Positions 57,201 through 60,346 of a stretch of DNA of 64,000 nucleotides are shown here, piece by piece (positions within the stretch are counted from its first letter, which is position 1; each line of letters opens with the position of its first letter). The stretch spans positions 43,363,786-43,427,785 of the forward strand of contig OV277862.1 in the NCBI GenBank assembly GCA_922989275.2, written 5' to 3'. The position numbers and the translations under genes were made by a program. This DNA comes from Gari tellinella (Eukaryota > Mollusca > Bivalvia > Cardiida > Psammobiidae). The notes under the pieces are model-generated. The model searched no databases. It was given only the letters and a program-made list of their open reading frames with translations, and was not told where the DNA came from.

Positions 57201-58347
57201 GGATCCAGATGAGACACCACTTTACGCAGCATCTCATCAAGATTGCCTTTAAGCTTCCATCTGTTAGGATATAGAAAATATTAGCGGAATAAATCATAGG
57301 CATAAAAAGGCATATCTATGGGTTATTATACTCACTTGTTGAATTCATTGGCAAAGGAGTAAAAGTGTTTGCCAGGGTTCCCAAGCATGTCCTTAAGTCG
57401 CTTGTAAGCAGGTGCACTTCTGTGGCGAACCTATATGGAAGTGTAAATAAACAACCAAATAGAGTTAGACACAATCAACAGTCAAAACATGCATTCTTGT
57501 TTAAAGTCAGTACATTCTAAGAAATTGTTCAAAAGAACAAAATAATTATAAATGACAATAAAGTTGATAATGAAAGTAACTAAATGGATAATCCTGACAT
57601 TTTGAATGCTTGATGATAACTATAGACTTGTATCTTGTATTTATGGTAAGTGACAGCTTAAAACAGGGTGAAGGTAAAGCCTTCCTATAGGAACATTCTG
57701 CTCTACTACCAGCCTGATTTAAGCAAAACATCTGTCTTCAATTCTGAAAACAAACAATGTGGTAATAGATTTCACAGGATAGTCTGTATATTTATACTGT
57801 GACTATAAATTTTAATGATCTCAAAAAATAGATAAATTCAAAAGGTAGTCAAAGTAAAAGTAATCCATGAATAAAGTACTAAACTCTAGTGTTACAAGTC
57901 GGATAGATCTGACTTAGAATATGTAGTAATGTAATGGAACTTAGTATATTGGTAATATGCATTGCATACGCTTTTAAAGGTACTAAGTTTAAATAAAGAT
58001 TGTGCAGTATTTGCTTGAGTAAGAAAATAAACTGTAGCCATTTCTTTCATTTAATTTCTGAAAATAAATGGCCATGGTATAACTATAAGTAAAAAAAGAT
58101 TTGGTGTAGATATAATAAATAACACAATTCAGTGACCTCAAAACCCCATCTTGTCGGAAATCAAATTTATTTGAATCTCTCTAACAATTATTAGTTATCA
58201 ATTGAAGTGCATGTATTCTTTGAGCATAATTTTTATTCTTTGAGGTTTATTCTGATGATCCTGCCTTTTTATTAATAATCTTACCTCATCCAGAACTGTT
58301 TGTAAAATAACAGTATTTTGAATCAGAATGTCTTCTAATACATCAAT
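21192..58347 (-). CDS. DIS3: DIS3/Rrp44 exosome ribonuclease, spliced, 5' end outside window
   Basis: The product is the catalytic subunit of the RNA exosome. It degrades RNA 3'-to-5' through its RNB domain and cuts internally through its PIN domain, in nucleus and cytoplasm. Twenty-one coding segments join in frame to 876 residues plus stop; human DIS3 has 958, so only about 75 N-terminal residues are missing. Visible order: PIN domain (residues 1-125, with the acidic residues in VLDE, NDRND and TNDAD kept), two cold-shock domains (about 165-380), RNB domain (about 395-735), S1 domain (758-850), and a basic tail ending KKKKKT. The RNB metal-binding block [11 protein letters not shown] (Asp397, 403, 405, 406 of the visible part) and the PIRRYSD motif are intact. 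No stop or frameshift was found, so the gene looks functional. The exon with the first PIN Asp and the start codon was not found up to 64000. Introns are short to 8 kb and full of transposons. Confidence 0.95.
21355..21555. repeat. Hairpin MITE, class I, last DIS3 intron
   Basis: It resembles 855-1080: left end TTAACTCTTTCCATGCTAG, hairpin ATTTTGGATCCAAATGAGAC with ATGTGGTGTCTCATCAGGAT, then AAACTGTTTGACAC. Confidence 0.6.
21768..22262 (+). repeat. ~180-bp tandem repeat, ~2.7 units, with two ERE-like palindromes
   Basis: Units start GGCATGTGATGATGACCTCA at 21771, 21952 and 22132 (spacing 181 and 180). Units 1 and 2 contain AGGTCACAATGACCT (21927-21941) and AGGTCACAGTGACCT (22107-22121), both perfect inverted repeats of AGGTCA with 3-bp spacing. 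A GACGGAGGGACGGACGG tail follows, like those of the Helitron-like elements. It lies in the last DIS3 intron. Confidence 0.8.
22392..22514 (-). CDS. DIS3: DIS3 coding segment 20, S1 domain
   Basis: This 123-bp segment encodes 41 residues with [16 protein letters not shown] and [15 protein letters not shown], the second half of the S1 domain. Acceptor TTTTCAG, donor GTGAGT. Confidence 0.93.
22740..22863 (+). repeat. M9 MITE fragment
   Basis: The hairpin GACAGTGGAGACCCATATCA / TGATCAGGTTCTACACTGTT is followed by GGTGTTGAAAAGTTAA. The left terminus is decayed. Confidence 0.6.
23018..23271. repeat. hAT-like MITE nested in M6
   Basis: Terminal inverted repeats CAGGGCTGCCAT and ATGGCAGCCCTG are flanked by AGTAACAC and AGTAACAA, an 8-bp duplication with one difference. 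Eight-bp duplications and CAGGG ends fit hAT elements. Confidence 0.75.
23096..23232. repeat. M2 MITE nested in the hAT-like MITE
   Basis: CCTTTACCCCATAGTCTGTT and the class II hairpin (tip GTGCCTTAAGGCGCATTC) are present. The right portion is missing. Confidence 0.65.
23395..23640. repeat. M5 MITE
   Basis: The hairpin CAAACAGCTTGAATCTAGAA / TTGATCTGGATTCAAGCTGT is near 23483-23550. The flanks CCCTCCGAACAACACACACA and GGTGTTGTTGTCGAGAGAG match M5. Confidence 0.65.
23693..24365. repeat. Foldback plus inverted-end element
   Basis: A ~135-bp foldback (23693-23830) pairs GCGTGACATTCAAATTGTCA with TGACAATTTGAATGTCACGC. Next to it, TATTACACCGAGCTT (about 23837) and AAGCGAGGTGTAATAA (about 24350) face each other about 520 bp apart. 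I do not recognise a superfamily. Confidence 0.55.
24453..24685. repeat. M2 MITE
   Basis: TTAACCCTTTACCCCATAG is intact at the left. The hairpin tip reads GCACCTGAAGGCACAATC, and the right terminus is decayed (CCCTAAGGGTCAAT). Confidence 0.7.
24765..24830 (+). other. Hammerhead-ribozyme-like motif, probable retroelement remnant
   Basis: CTGATGA (24769-24775) is followed by AGACC, loop CGTTGAA, GGTC, then AAAACG. This mimics the hammerhead core (CUGAUGA, stem II, GAAA), but the conserved G of GAAA is A, so it is probably inactive. Penelope-like retroelements and bivalve retrozymes carry such motifs. Stem III could not be folded convincingly by eye. Confidence 0.4.
24904..25062 (-). CDS. DIS3: DIS3 coding segment 19, S1 domain
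   Basis: This 159-bp segment encodes [20 protein letters not shown] then [18 protein letters not shown] and a variable stretch to FNEE. It is the first half of the S1 RNA-binding domain. Acceptor TTTGCAG, donor GTAAGA. Confidence 0.95.
25462..25530. repeat. Class I hairpin, decayed
   Basis: CAAACAGTTTTATCCAGATA is followed by GATCAGGATCCAAACTGTTT around an ATATAATGGGGCATC loop. No clear termini. Confidence 0.5.
25795..26280 (+). repeat. ~180-bp tandem repeat, ~2.5 units
   Basis: GGTGATATGGATGTAT recurs at 25825 and 26005 (180 bp apart), with a third, decayed unit near 26175. Units begin with AAGGTCAAAT, again an AGGTCA half-site. A short ACACGGACAGGACA tail follows. It lies in a DIS3 intron. 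Confidence 0.65.
26339..26507 (-). CDS. DIS3: DIS3 coding segment 18, end of RNB domain
   Basis: This 169-bp segment encodes [20 protein letters not shown] ... [20 protein letters not shown] then HTH. Acceptor TTTCAG, donor GTGAGT. Confidence 0.95.
26539..26640. repeat. M2 MITE fragment
   Basis: GTTACCTCATAGCCTATTTC and CAGGTTACCACTTATAGCAG match the M2 left half. The rest is lost. Confidence 0.5.
26767..27000. repeat. ~230-bp foldback element
   Basis: GTACATGTACAATATGTCTT, TAAAATGTT and ATTGGTGCATCTGATTCGAA on the left pair with matching complements on the right. A perfect inner stem is GGGCTGTTGGAAG/CTTCCAACAGCCC. A direct repeat of CCAGTGTATTCTTCACA lies on both sides (about 26748 and 26996). 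Confidence 0.7.
27094..27302 (-). repeat. M4 MITE, 9 bp from a DIS3 donor site
   Basis: TACAGTAAAACGTTTCTATA and TAGAGTGGTTTTACTGTA are inverted ends with TA flanks (Tc1/mariner-like). The internal hairpin has AGCAAGGTGACAGTAAAACA and complement (class II, related to the M2 hairpin). It ends 9 bp from coding segment 17. Confidence 0.8.
27312..27532 (-). CDS. DIS3: DIS3 coding segment 17, RNB domain
   Basis: This 221-bp segment, the longest, encodes [17 protein letters not shown] ... [15 protein letters not shown] ... [17 protein letters not shown] plus a split Arg codon. The PIRRY motif marks the RNB active site channel. Acceptor TTTCAG, donor GTTTGT. An M4 MITE ends 9 bp past the donor. Confidence 0.96.
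27621..27860 (-). repeat. M2 MITE, reverse
   Basis: Both ends are complete: TTAACCCATTATGCCATAAA and TATGGGGTAATGGGTTAA. The hairpin has a shortened left arm. Confidence 0.75.
27912..28137 (-). repeat. M2 MITE, reverse
   Basis: CCCCATAAATACCCC at the left and GGCTATGGGGTAATGGCTTAA at the right. Most of the left hairpin arm is deleted. Confidence 0.7.
28309..28465 (-). CDS. DIS3: DIS3 coding segment 16, RNB domain
   Basis: This 157-bp segment encodes [20 protein letters not shown] ... [21 protein letters not shown], including the [12 protein letters not shown] and HPSPP signatures. Acceptor TTACAG, donor GTATTC. Confidence 0.95.
28507..28749. repeat. M7 MITE
   Basis: GGGGTCCGTTTCATAAAACT and AGTTTTATGAAACGGGTCCC are inverted. 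The long central stem contains TTTGGAATCGTCTTTTCAAG, with a GAATCGTCT/AGACGATTC core also found in M6. A second copy is at 54674. Confidence 0.8.
28885..28955. repeat. Class I hairpin, GTAGATCAAGACCAG type
   Basis: CAAACAGTGTAGATCAAGAC pairs with GGTATTGATCTGCACTGTGA around CCGCTGCATC. It matches the one at 9224. Confidence 0.6.
28994..29207 (-). repeat. M3 MITE
   Basis: This clean copy has TTAACCCTTAGCCTGCCAC and GGCGGGCTAAGGGTTAA, with a perfect hairpin at about 29037-29098. Confidence 0.85.
29309..29395 (-). CDS. DIS3: DIS3 coding segment 15, RNB domain
   Basis: This 87-bp segment finishes the Gly codon and encodes [20 protein letters not shown] then IDVQAKQL. Acceptor TTTCAG, donor GTAAGT. 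It ends with two bases of a Leu codon. Confidence 0.93.
29478..29675. repeat. M6 MITE
   Basis: GGGCTCCAGATAAAAGGTAT and CCCCCTTATCTGGAGCACTG are the ends. The hairpin is TTAGAATCGTCTCAAAGAGA with its complement. This uninterrupted copy is the reference for the split copies at 22905 and 53050. Confidence 0.75.
29737..30253. repeat. M8 element (~515 bp)
   Basis: TAAAGCCCATTTCACATACG and GATGTGAAAGGGGCTTTA are inverted ends. Inside, CGCAAGGTTTCATACCACAG-type units recur in both orientations. Short open frames across it reflect these repeats; I see no protein motif. Confidence 0.65.
30651..30778 (-). CDS. DIS3: DIS3 coding segment 14, RNB domain
   Basis: This 128-bp segment encodes [20 protein letters not shown] then [21 protein letters not shown], ending with two bases of a Gly codon. 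Acceptor TTCACAG, donor GTATGT. An M2 fragment starts 22 bp upstream of the acceptor. Confidence 0.94.
30801..30976 (-). repeat. M2 MITE truncated by the 165-bp array
   Basis: CCCATGACCCCGTACATACG to AATGCACCTTAAGG matches M2 up to the hairpin tip, where the array starts. It looks as though the array element inserted at this TTAA. Confidence 0.6.
30977..32890 (+). mobile_element. Helitron-like element with 11 x 165-bp array
   Basis: The landmark AAGTTCAAGGTCAAGGTCAC recurs at 31021, 31186, 31351, 31516, 31681, 31846, 32011, 32176, 32341, 32506 and 32671: ten intervals of exactly 165 bp. All units keep TCAAGGTCA, an extended nuclear-receptor half-site. After a GACGACGACG microsatellite, a hairpin AGCTCGTCATGTAC / ACGTACAGGCGAGCT (32859-32888) is followed by CTAA. 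The array is non-coding; every frame has stops. It lies in a DIS3 intron. Confidence 0.75.
32891..33059. other. Short AT-rich spacer before the retrotransposon
   Basis: Nothing is recognised here. The Gypsy homology starts at about 33060, so this stretch marks its 5' truncation. Confidence 0.4.
33074..34234 (+). pseudogene. Gypsy integrase, broken
   Basis: The frame contains an H2C2 zinc finger ([16 protein letters not shown] ... CDRC) and an integrase core with Asp in CMDFL, Asp in HSDQGKKF and Glu in GPERFNRTL, the DDE pattern. An in-frame TAG at 33935-33937 lies just before [11 protein letters not shown], cutting the core between the second Asp and Glu. The frame then runs to 34232-34234, where a frameshift moves homology to another frame. 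It cannot yield an active enzyme as it stands. Confidence 0.85.
34179..34520 (+). pseudogene. Integrase C-terminal domain, frameshifted fragment
   Basis: [20 protein letters not shown] then GDIVLVKQ and [15 protein letters not shown] match the region after the integrase core, where Gypsy elements have a small beta-barrel (GPY/F-type) domain. A second frameshift near 34470 joins it to the acidic tail. Confidence 0.75.
34478..35278 (+). pseudogene. Acidic C-terminal extension of the Gypsy polyprotein
   Basis: The frame is 266 residues, rich in Asp and Glu, with a proline/arginine patch ([20 protein letters not shown]) near residue 205. Gypsy integrases commonly end with such a basic RKPPDRYG motif. 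The long open frame is longer than chance, so this part decayed less than the core. It is not a host gene. Confidence 0.65.
35765..36570 (+). repeat. Probable 3' LTR of the Gypsy element
   Basis: The start follows the purine tract directly and begins TG. The right end could not be fixed because no second LTR is in the window. GGGGCAGGGTG occurs twice near 36378-36411. Confidence 0.5.
36571..38700. other. DIS3 intron DNA, nothing recognised
   Basis: This stretch is mostly AT-rich, with a GC-rich patch near 38319-38353 (GGCGGCGGGGCGGGGCGCCC). A 108-codon open frame at 37825-38151 has no motif I can name and overlaps another on the opposite strand. I would not call a gene. Confidence 0.4.
38733..38817 (-). 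CDS. DIS3: DIS3 coding segment 13, RNB domain
   Basis: This 85-bp segment completes the Arg codon and encodes [20 protein letters not shown] then TKSIILSK. Acceptor CTTAG, donor GTAATA. The following intron (~8 kb) contains the Gypsy fragment and the 165-bp array. Confidence 0.93.
38936..39142 (+). repeat. M4 MITE
   Basis: TATAGTAATACATCTCTATT on the left is decayed; AGAGAAGTTTTACTGTA on the right is good. The hairpin AGCAAGGTGACAGTAAAACA / TGTTTTACTACTACCTTGCT is class II. Confidence 0.75.
39250..39482 (+). repeat. tRNA-derived SINE
   Basis: The 5' part has a Pol III A box TAGTTGAGGGG and B box GTTCGATCCCC at tRNA-like spacing. A non-tRNA body follows (GGATGAGACTTTATATACTG; CACCCGGGCTCTCTGTATCC). 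It is too diverged in the stems to be a tRNA gene. Confidence 0.7.
39483..39639 (-). repeat. M2 MITE, left part missing
   Basis: The hairpin AAAGCAGATTGAAAGTAAAG with tip GTGCCTTAAGGCACATTC, and the end GTGATGGGTTAA, match M2. It ends 24 bp from the donor of DIS3 segment 12. Confidence 0.65.
39664..39728 (-). CDS. DIS3: DIS3 coding segment 12, RNB domain
   Basis: This 65-bp segment encodes [20 protein letters not shown] plus the split Arg codon. Acceptor TTGCAG, donor GTAAGA. It is nearly identical to the animal DIS3 consensus in this core. Confidence 0.95.
40170..45712. mobile_element. Foldback/Galileo-like element with repeat-built arms
   Basis: The left arm (about 40178-42250) and right arm (about 43350-45712) are inverted copies: GGAACTAATTTGTACAGAAA, GAACCGAATAACA and AAGTCCCAAGAAATCACACG on the left have matching complements near 45582-45690. 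Each arm consists of direct repeats; TTTTTGGGGTGAAATTGTCA recurs at 355, 355, 352 and 352 bp. A ~1.1-kb centre separates the arms. Long inverted repeats made of direct repeats are typical of Foldback and Galileo (P superfamily) elements. No transposase is visible. Confidence 0.65.
42164..42187. repeat. Poly-G tract, 24 G
   Basis: Twenty-four consecutive G in the left arm of the foldback. The length may be approximate because such tracts assemble poorly. Confidence 0.7.
45713..45775. repeat. Short palindrome with GTGTCGAA ends
   Basis: TAGGGGTGTCGAAATAAGG faces CCTTAATTCGACACCCCTAA over about 60 bp. Similar TCGACACC motifs are at 39810-39835, 46922-46955 and 47115. Confidence 0.6.
45930..45951. 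repeat. Poly-G tract, 22 G
   Basis: A T-run followed by 22 G. Its ORF on the opposite strand (poly-Pro) is an artefact of the tract. Confidence 0.7.
46070..47285. other. DIS3 intron DNA with a hairpin remnant
   Basis: A decayed class I element lies at 46470-46640 (GGATTCAAATGAGACGGCGC ... GAAACTGTTTGCACC). Otherwise unremarkable. Confidence 0.4.
47289..47393 (-). repeat. M2 MITE fragment
   Basis: AGCTTAAAGCAGGCACATTC and CAGGCTATGGGATAATGGG keep the M2 right end. Most of the hairpin is deleted. Confidence 0.6.
47413..47629 (+). repeat. M2 MITE, 8 bp from a DIS3 donor site
   Basis: CCCTTTACCCAATTGCATAG to GGGGGTCAGGGTTAA. The left hairpin arm is deleted. Its right TTAA stands 8 bp from coding segment 11, touching the splice donor consensus GTATAAGT. 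Confidence 0.75.
47638..47739 (-). CDS. DIS3: DIS3 coding segment 11, RNB domain
   Basis: This 102-bp segment encodes [18 protein letters not shown]... to TTVYLVDK, following the catalytic motif. Acceptor TTCTAG, donor GTATAAG. An M2 MITE begins only 8 bp inside the intron. The next intron is about 7.9 kb. Confidence 0.95.
47811..48000. repeat. M5 MITE fragment with hairpin
   Basis: CTCCCTCTGTACAACAACAC and GTTATAGAGAGGGAAAG match M5, and a perfect stem TTGAATCCAGATCAGATGCT / complement lies near 47921-47981. Confidence 0.65.
48526..48642 (-). CDS. DIS3: DIS3 coding segment 10, RNB catalytic motif
   Basis: This 117-bp segment encodes 39 residues carrying [17 protein letters not shown], the Mg-binding motif of RNase II/RNB exonucleases. 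All four Asp residues are present, so exonuclease activity is expected. Acceptor GATAG, donor GTAAAA. Confidence 0.97.
48681..48935. repeat. M4 MITE
   Basis: TACAGTAAATCCTCTCTATT on the left and the hairpin GGGTGACAGTAAAGCAGAAA / TTTCTGTTTCTACTGTCACC are clear. The right end is decayed. Confidence 0.65.
49268..49480 (-). repeat. tRNA-derived SINE resembling bivalve V-type SINEs
   Basis: On the minus strand, GGGGGCCTCCATGGCTATAG begins a tRNA-like head; GGGTTCGAATC is a clear Pol III B box. The body has TTTTTCATGTGGGGAAGCTT and TTGGTGGTTCTACCCTGTTT, then CTTCCTCC. The body resembles bivalve SINEs as I recall them; a library search would settle the family. Confidence 0.7.
49491..49624 (+). repeat. 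M9 MITE, internal deletion
   Basis: Left arm GCAAACAGTGTAGACCCTTA is present, its partner is gone, and the right end TTGAAAGAGTTAA is kept. Confidence 0.55.
49638..49883 (+). repeat. M9 MITE, 18 bp from a DIS3 donor site
   Basis: TTAACCATTTCAACCCTACAG and GGGTTGAAAGGGTTAA are the ends. The hairpin GTAGACCCTGATCAGAGGGC / complement is nearly perfect (about 49690-49749). Confidence 0.75.
49902..50048 (-). CDS. DIS3: DIS3 coding segment 9
   Basis: This 147-bp segment encodes 49 residues: [19 protein letters not shown], then LLLEHDVPH and [12 protein letters not shown]. It links the second cold-shock domain to the RNB domain. Donor GTAAGT. An M9 MITE ends 18 bp past the donor. Confidence 0.95.
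50203..50451 (+). repeat. M2 MITE
   Basis: TTAACCCATTACCTCTTAG and GGGGTAGTGGGTTAA are the ends. The hairpin (tip GTGCCTTAAGGCACATTC) is perfect at its tip. Confidence 0.8.
50534..50782 (+). repeat. M2 MITE
   Basis: TTAACCCACTACCCCATAG to TTATGGGTTAA. The hairpin tip is partly duplicated (GATTCTGCTGTGCCTAAAAG). The right end is 35 bp from the donor of segment 8. Confidence 0.8.
50818..50955 (-). CDS. DIS3: DIS3 coding segment 8, cold-shock domain 2
   Basis: This 138-bp segment encodes 46 residues with [16 protein letters not shown] and [13 protein letters not shown], hallmark DIS3 second cold-shock sequence. Acceptor TTGCAG, donor GTAAGT. An M2 MITE ends 35 bp past the donor. Confidence 0.95.
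51001..51464 (-). repeat. M2 MITE split by M9
   Basis: The left part ends AACAGATGGTAGCTTAA; the right part resumes AGCAGACTGAATGCAAGG. In an intact M2 these are continuous across CTTAAAGCAG. Confidence 0.75.
51098..51348 (+). repeat. M9 MITE nested in M2 at TTAA
   Basis: TTAACCCTTTGAACCCTAGTC to GGAGGAAAGAGTTAA. Both TTAA copies are exact and the host continues on each side, so this is a clean TTAA target duplication. The hairpin (about 51180-51240) is nearly perfect. Confidence 0.85.
51597..51812 (+). repeat. M2 MITE, ends decayed
   Basis: The hairpin TGAAGCAGGTTGAAAGTAAA ... TTTACTTTCAGCCTACTTTA and the right half (GGCGTGAAAAGGCATATTTA) are clear. Confidence 0.7.
51850..51975 (-). CDS. 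DIS3: DIS3 coding segment 7
   Basis: This 126-bp segment encodes 42 residues including [18 protein letters not shown], a conserved strand of the cold-shock region. Acceptor AATAG, donor GTACAC. An M2 MITE end lies about 37 bp past the donor. Confidence 0.94.
52333..52485 (-). CDS. DIS3: DIS3 coding segment 6, cold-shock domain 1
   Basis: This 153-bp segment encodes 51 residues with [20 protein letters not shown], the RNA-binding cold-shock domain, followed by a variable acidic linker. Donor GTAAAG, acceptor GATAG. It begins and ends between codons. Confidence 0.93.
52868..52965. repeat. M6-type hairpin fragment
   Basis: GTGACTACTCATTAGAATTG and its complement ATTTCTAATGAGTAGTCACA form the stem around TCTCTTCGAGA. 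The M6 ends are absent. Confidence 0.6.
53050..54388. repeat. M6 MITE split by a Helitron-like element
   Basis: The left end is CAGGGCTCCAAATAAGG; the M6 hairpin resumes at 54260 (ACTCATTAGAATCCTCTATT / complement). The interruption is 53078-54226. Confidence 0.75.
53078..54226 (+). mobile_element. Helitron-like element with ~155-bp array
   Basis: The 5' end AACAAGAGGGCCATGGCCCA then TCGCTCACCTGCGAAC matches the element at 13975. Six units with TACAGTTTCAGAGAAGAAGA recur at 148-161 bp. The 3' hairpin AGCTCATCCTGAGCC, GAA, GGCTCAGGTGAGCT (54191-54222) is followed by CTAA. No duplication flanks it, as expected for Helitrons. Confidence 0.65.
54409..54564 (-). CDS. DIS3: DIS3 coding segment 5, start of cold-shock region
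   Basis: This 156-bp segment encodes 52 residues, including [17 protein letters not shown] and [11 protein letters not shown], which match the first cold-shock domain of DIS3. Acceptor CTAAAG, donor GTAGGT. The intron downstream (53.0-54.4 kb) holds an M6 MITE split by a Helitron-like element. Confidence 0.94.
54674..54916. repeat. M7 MITE
   Basis: GGGGCCCGTCTTATGAAATG and TTTCGTTAAATGGGCCCC are the ends. The central stem (TTTGGAATTGCCTTGAGAAG) is more decayed than at 28507. Confidence 0.75.
55093..55213 (+). repeat. M2 MITE, right part missing
   Basis: TTAACCCATCAACACATAG and a perfect hairpin tip (AATGCGCCTTAAGGCGCATT). The sequence ends after CCTGTTTTAAT. Confidence 0.7.
55292..55365 (-). 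CDS. DIS3: DIS3 coding segment 4
   Basis: This 74-bp segment encodes [20 protein letters not shown] then VGTGM, the linker after the PIN domain. Acceptor TTGCAG and donor GTAAGT are strong. The phase fits segments 3 and 5. Confidence 0.9.
55439..56248. mobile_element. 810-bp element with CAGCGTTTTTTTC inverted ends
   Basis: CAGCGTTTTTTTC on the left and GAAAAAAAACGCTG on the right are flanked by GCTAA on both sides (55434-55438 and 56249-56253). ATTGGGAACGGGTCCGGTAC-type units recur inside near both ends. The ends look hAT-like, but a 5-bp duplication is unusual for that group. A 71-codon frame at 55458-55673 shows no motif. Confidence 0.6.
56400..56485. repeat. M6 MITE fragment
   Basis: AATAAAGATTTTAGTTTTTG then CTCTCCTTATCTGGAGCTCT matches the M6 right end only. 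Confidence 0.6.
56499..56686 (-). CDS. DIS3: DIS3 coding segment 3, PIN catalytic core
   Basis: This 188-bp segment begins with the last base of the split Lys codon and encodes [20 protein letters not shown] through VLLTNDADN to HAYT. NDRND and TND hold two PIN metal-binding Asp residues (human Asp146 and Asp177). Acceptor GAAAG, donor GTATGT; it ends on one base of the next codon. Confidence 0.94.
56858..57083 (+). repeat. M2 MITE
   Basis: TTAACCCTATACCACATAG to GGGGTAATGGGTTAA. The hairpin has lost its tip (AAAGTAAAGCAGCTTTACTT). Confidence 0.75.
57160..57326. repeat. Composite of class I hairpin and M2 remnant
   Basis: A hairpin element (ATTTTGGATCCAGATGAGAC with GCAGCATCTCATCAAGATTG) runs into an M2 right half (TTTAAGCTTCCATCTGTTAG ... 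AAAAAGGCATATCTATGGG). Confidence 0.5.
57336..57430 (-). CDS. DIS3: DIS3 coding segment 2, PIN domain
   Basis: This 95-bp segment encodes [17 protein letters not shown]... to NEFN and ends with two bases (AA) of a Lys codon. The acceptor is ATATAG and the donor GTGAGT. It continues the PIN fold directly after segment 1. Confidence 0.93.
58285..58347 (-). CDS. DIS3: DIS3 coding segment 1 (first visible), PIN domain
   Basis: This 63-bp segment encodes [21 protein letters not shown], preceded by a TTTCAG acceptor and followed by GTAAGA. It starts and ends between codons. It matches the PIN-domain helix that carries the second catalytic acidic residue (Glu97 in human). An upstream exon is required. 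Confidence 0.93.
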
Positions 58348-58671
58348 CTGAAAAGAAAGTTGAATAAAATATTTTACATAATACATGTAGTAAGCCATTT
58401 ACCAAACATTTCCAAATTCAGTATGCCCATTTGTCCAATTTTAACCCTTTACTCCATGAATTAAATACACCTTTTCATGCATTAACCCTTAGCCCGCCAA
58501 ATAAATTGGCGTCTGCTATATTTCTCGTCTGCTTCAAGTTTCAAAGTGCTTCAAAGTTGCTCAAAATTGCTGAAAATGTTGTCCGAGTGTCAAACAGCTT
58601 GGATCCGGATGAGACGCCGAGTTACTCGGCGTCTCATCCAGATCCAAGCTGTTTGCATATGGAGCTATAGT

Positions 58672-59978
58672 ATACCTTACCTACGTACGCTCCTTCTTTA
58701 TCTTTGTACAAGCTACCGGTCACTATTATACGATAGTGCCCGGTAATAGTGACCGCTAAGAAATGTTGACGTCATATGACGTTGCTGCTGATGAACCGCT
58801 CGTTACTTGCTTGTTTACTTTTAGCGTCACAACCGAATTAATCTATAAAGACGGGGAGCTTTAGGGGCCACTTACGTCTCTCTAAATTTATTATAATTTT
58901 TTAAAAATTTACAACGGAATAAACTTAATTTTTTGCAATTTTGTAAAATATAGTATTTTCGGTTTTTAACAGACAGCGTACATGTTTTTACTTTCAAATA
59001 ATAAGAACAGAATAAAAAAAATACAATGTTTGATTAAAATAGATAAATAATGCTAAATTTGAGTTAAAGGAAGGTAAAAAAAAACCAGCATATTTTCTTG
59101 TCTGAGGCTTCCCAGAAGTTTGTAGTTTCAGATAACGAGTTTAATTTCAAAATTTATTAACCACTATCTAGATCTAATGTTAGATAGTATTTACCTCACT
59201 ATACCCACATACAAATGTTTTTTATAGATCTATTGAACAGCCGCTTCTGGTTCAGTACTGGTAGTTAAAAGCAGCACTGATAGTTAAAGCAGTACTGGTA
59301 GTTAAAGCAGTACTGGTAGTTAAAAGCAGTGCGTAATTAGCCTAAGAAGATAAAAAAAAGTCAAGCCATGCTGTGATCATAATGAGCAACTGTTTTGTTT
59401 CCTGTTAGAATTAAATCTAGATCTACATTTGAGTGTTTTAACTGTAATGATTTGTTCTACATGTATGAACATGTTGAATAAAATTGCAGTAGTTAAATTA
59501 TCCCGATTTTGTTATATGTATGATGCGCCGATCCCTTTCATAAACAATATCTACTTGCCTTTATCAATTTTCAAACAAAACAACTCAAAACTCTTTAAAT
59601 ATTTTTAGAAAAAATAACTATTATTTACTTTTGATACAATTGTTCTATTAGAAGTTGTTTTGTCATTTTGTTTTTATAGCATTATCTCCAAAATTCATTA
59701 AGAAAAGTGAAACAATCAGGTAAGAGTAAATTAAAGGGAGGTAATAGCGGAACGTCATTAGATACTGCTGAAAACAGTTTTGATCCAAATCAGATGTGCG
59801 GTATACTATAAGAAATAGTACAGCCCACTTCGGGCCTCCTTGCATTATAGTGACCTCCCAGTCAGCCCCAAAATAGTTTACGGCCCTCAGCCTTCGGGCC
59901 GTAAACTATTTTGGGGCTGACTGGTCGGTCACTATAATGCAAGGAGGCCCTCAGCGGGCTGTACTATTTCTTATATAG
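58672..59978. mobile_element. 1.3-kb insertion with terminal-side foldback
   Basis: It lies between TATAG copies in the split M3. The left portion has CGGTCACTATTATACGATAG with CGGTAATAGTGACCG. The right end is a foldback: AAGAAATAGTACAGCCC, CTTGCATTATAGTGACC and CAGCCCCAAAATAGTTTACG with matching complements (about 59806-59977). No protein-coding signature is present. Confidence 0.6.
59806..59977. repeat. ~170-bp near-perfect foldback
   Basis: CGGCCCTCAG/CCTTCGGGCCG form the tip. The stem is near-perfect for over 70 bp per arm. It could extrude as a cruciform or give a long hairpin RNA. Confidence 0.7.
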
Positions 59979-59999
59979 TCGTGAGTGGCAGGCTAAGGG

Positions 60000-60243
60000 T
60001 TAACCCATTACTCCATGGGTATTAGGTACACATTTTTAATTTAACGTATTAATTCATTTCTTTACTGAAGAAAAATAGTTCCAATTTAAATAGTCATAAA
60101 CATGTATCATAAAAAATATTTTATATACTCTAGCAGATGGTATCTTAAAGCAGGCTGAAAGTAAGGCAAAATATGCCTTGATGCACATTCTGCTTTACTT
60201 TCAACTTGCTTTAAGTAGTCACTTATCTTCAATACTAGAACAC
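60000..60243 (-). repeat. M2 MITE abutting M3
   Basis: It shares TTAA 60000-60003 with the M3 copy and starts TTAACCCATTACTCCATGGG. The hairpin (AAAGCAGGCTGAAAGTAAGG / CTTTACTTTCAACTTGCTTT) is kept; the far end is replaced by the next element. Confidence 0.7.
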
Positions 60244-60245
60244 AC

Positions 60246-60340
60246 TAGGGGTGTAACAATACAGTGAAAACTGTATTGCAATATATTGCAATACAGAGGA
60301 ACCGTATTGTTATATATTGCAATATATTGTTACACCCTCT
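60246..60340. repeat. Palindromic MITE with GGGGTGTAACAATA ends
   Basis: GGGGTGTAACAATACAGTG faces TATTGTTACACCC over about 90 bp with repeated ATATTGCAATA inside. Possibly hAT-like; no target duplication could be assigned. Confidence 0.65.
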
Positions 60341-60346
60341 ACTATT

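Larger units (their letters stand above)
58482..60003. repeat. M3 MITE split by a 1.3-kb insertion
   Basis: The left part TTAACCCTTAGCCCGCC ... GCATATGGAGCTATAG ends near 58671. The right part TCGTGAGTGGCAGGCTAAGG then GTTAA resumes near 59979. Comparison with 12355-12568 shows they are continuous. Confidence 0.8.
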
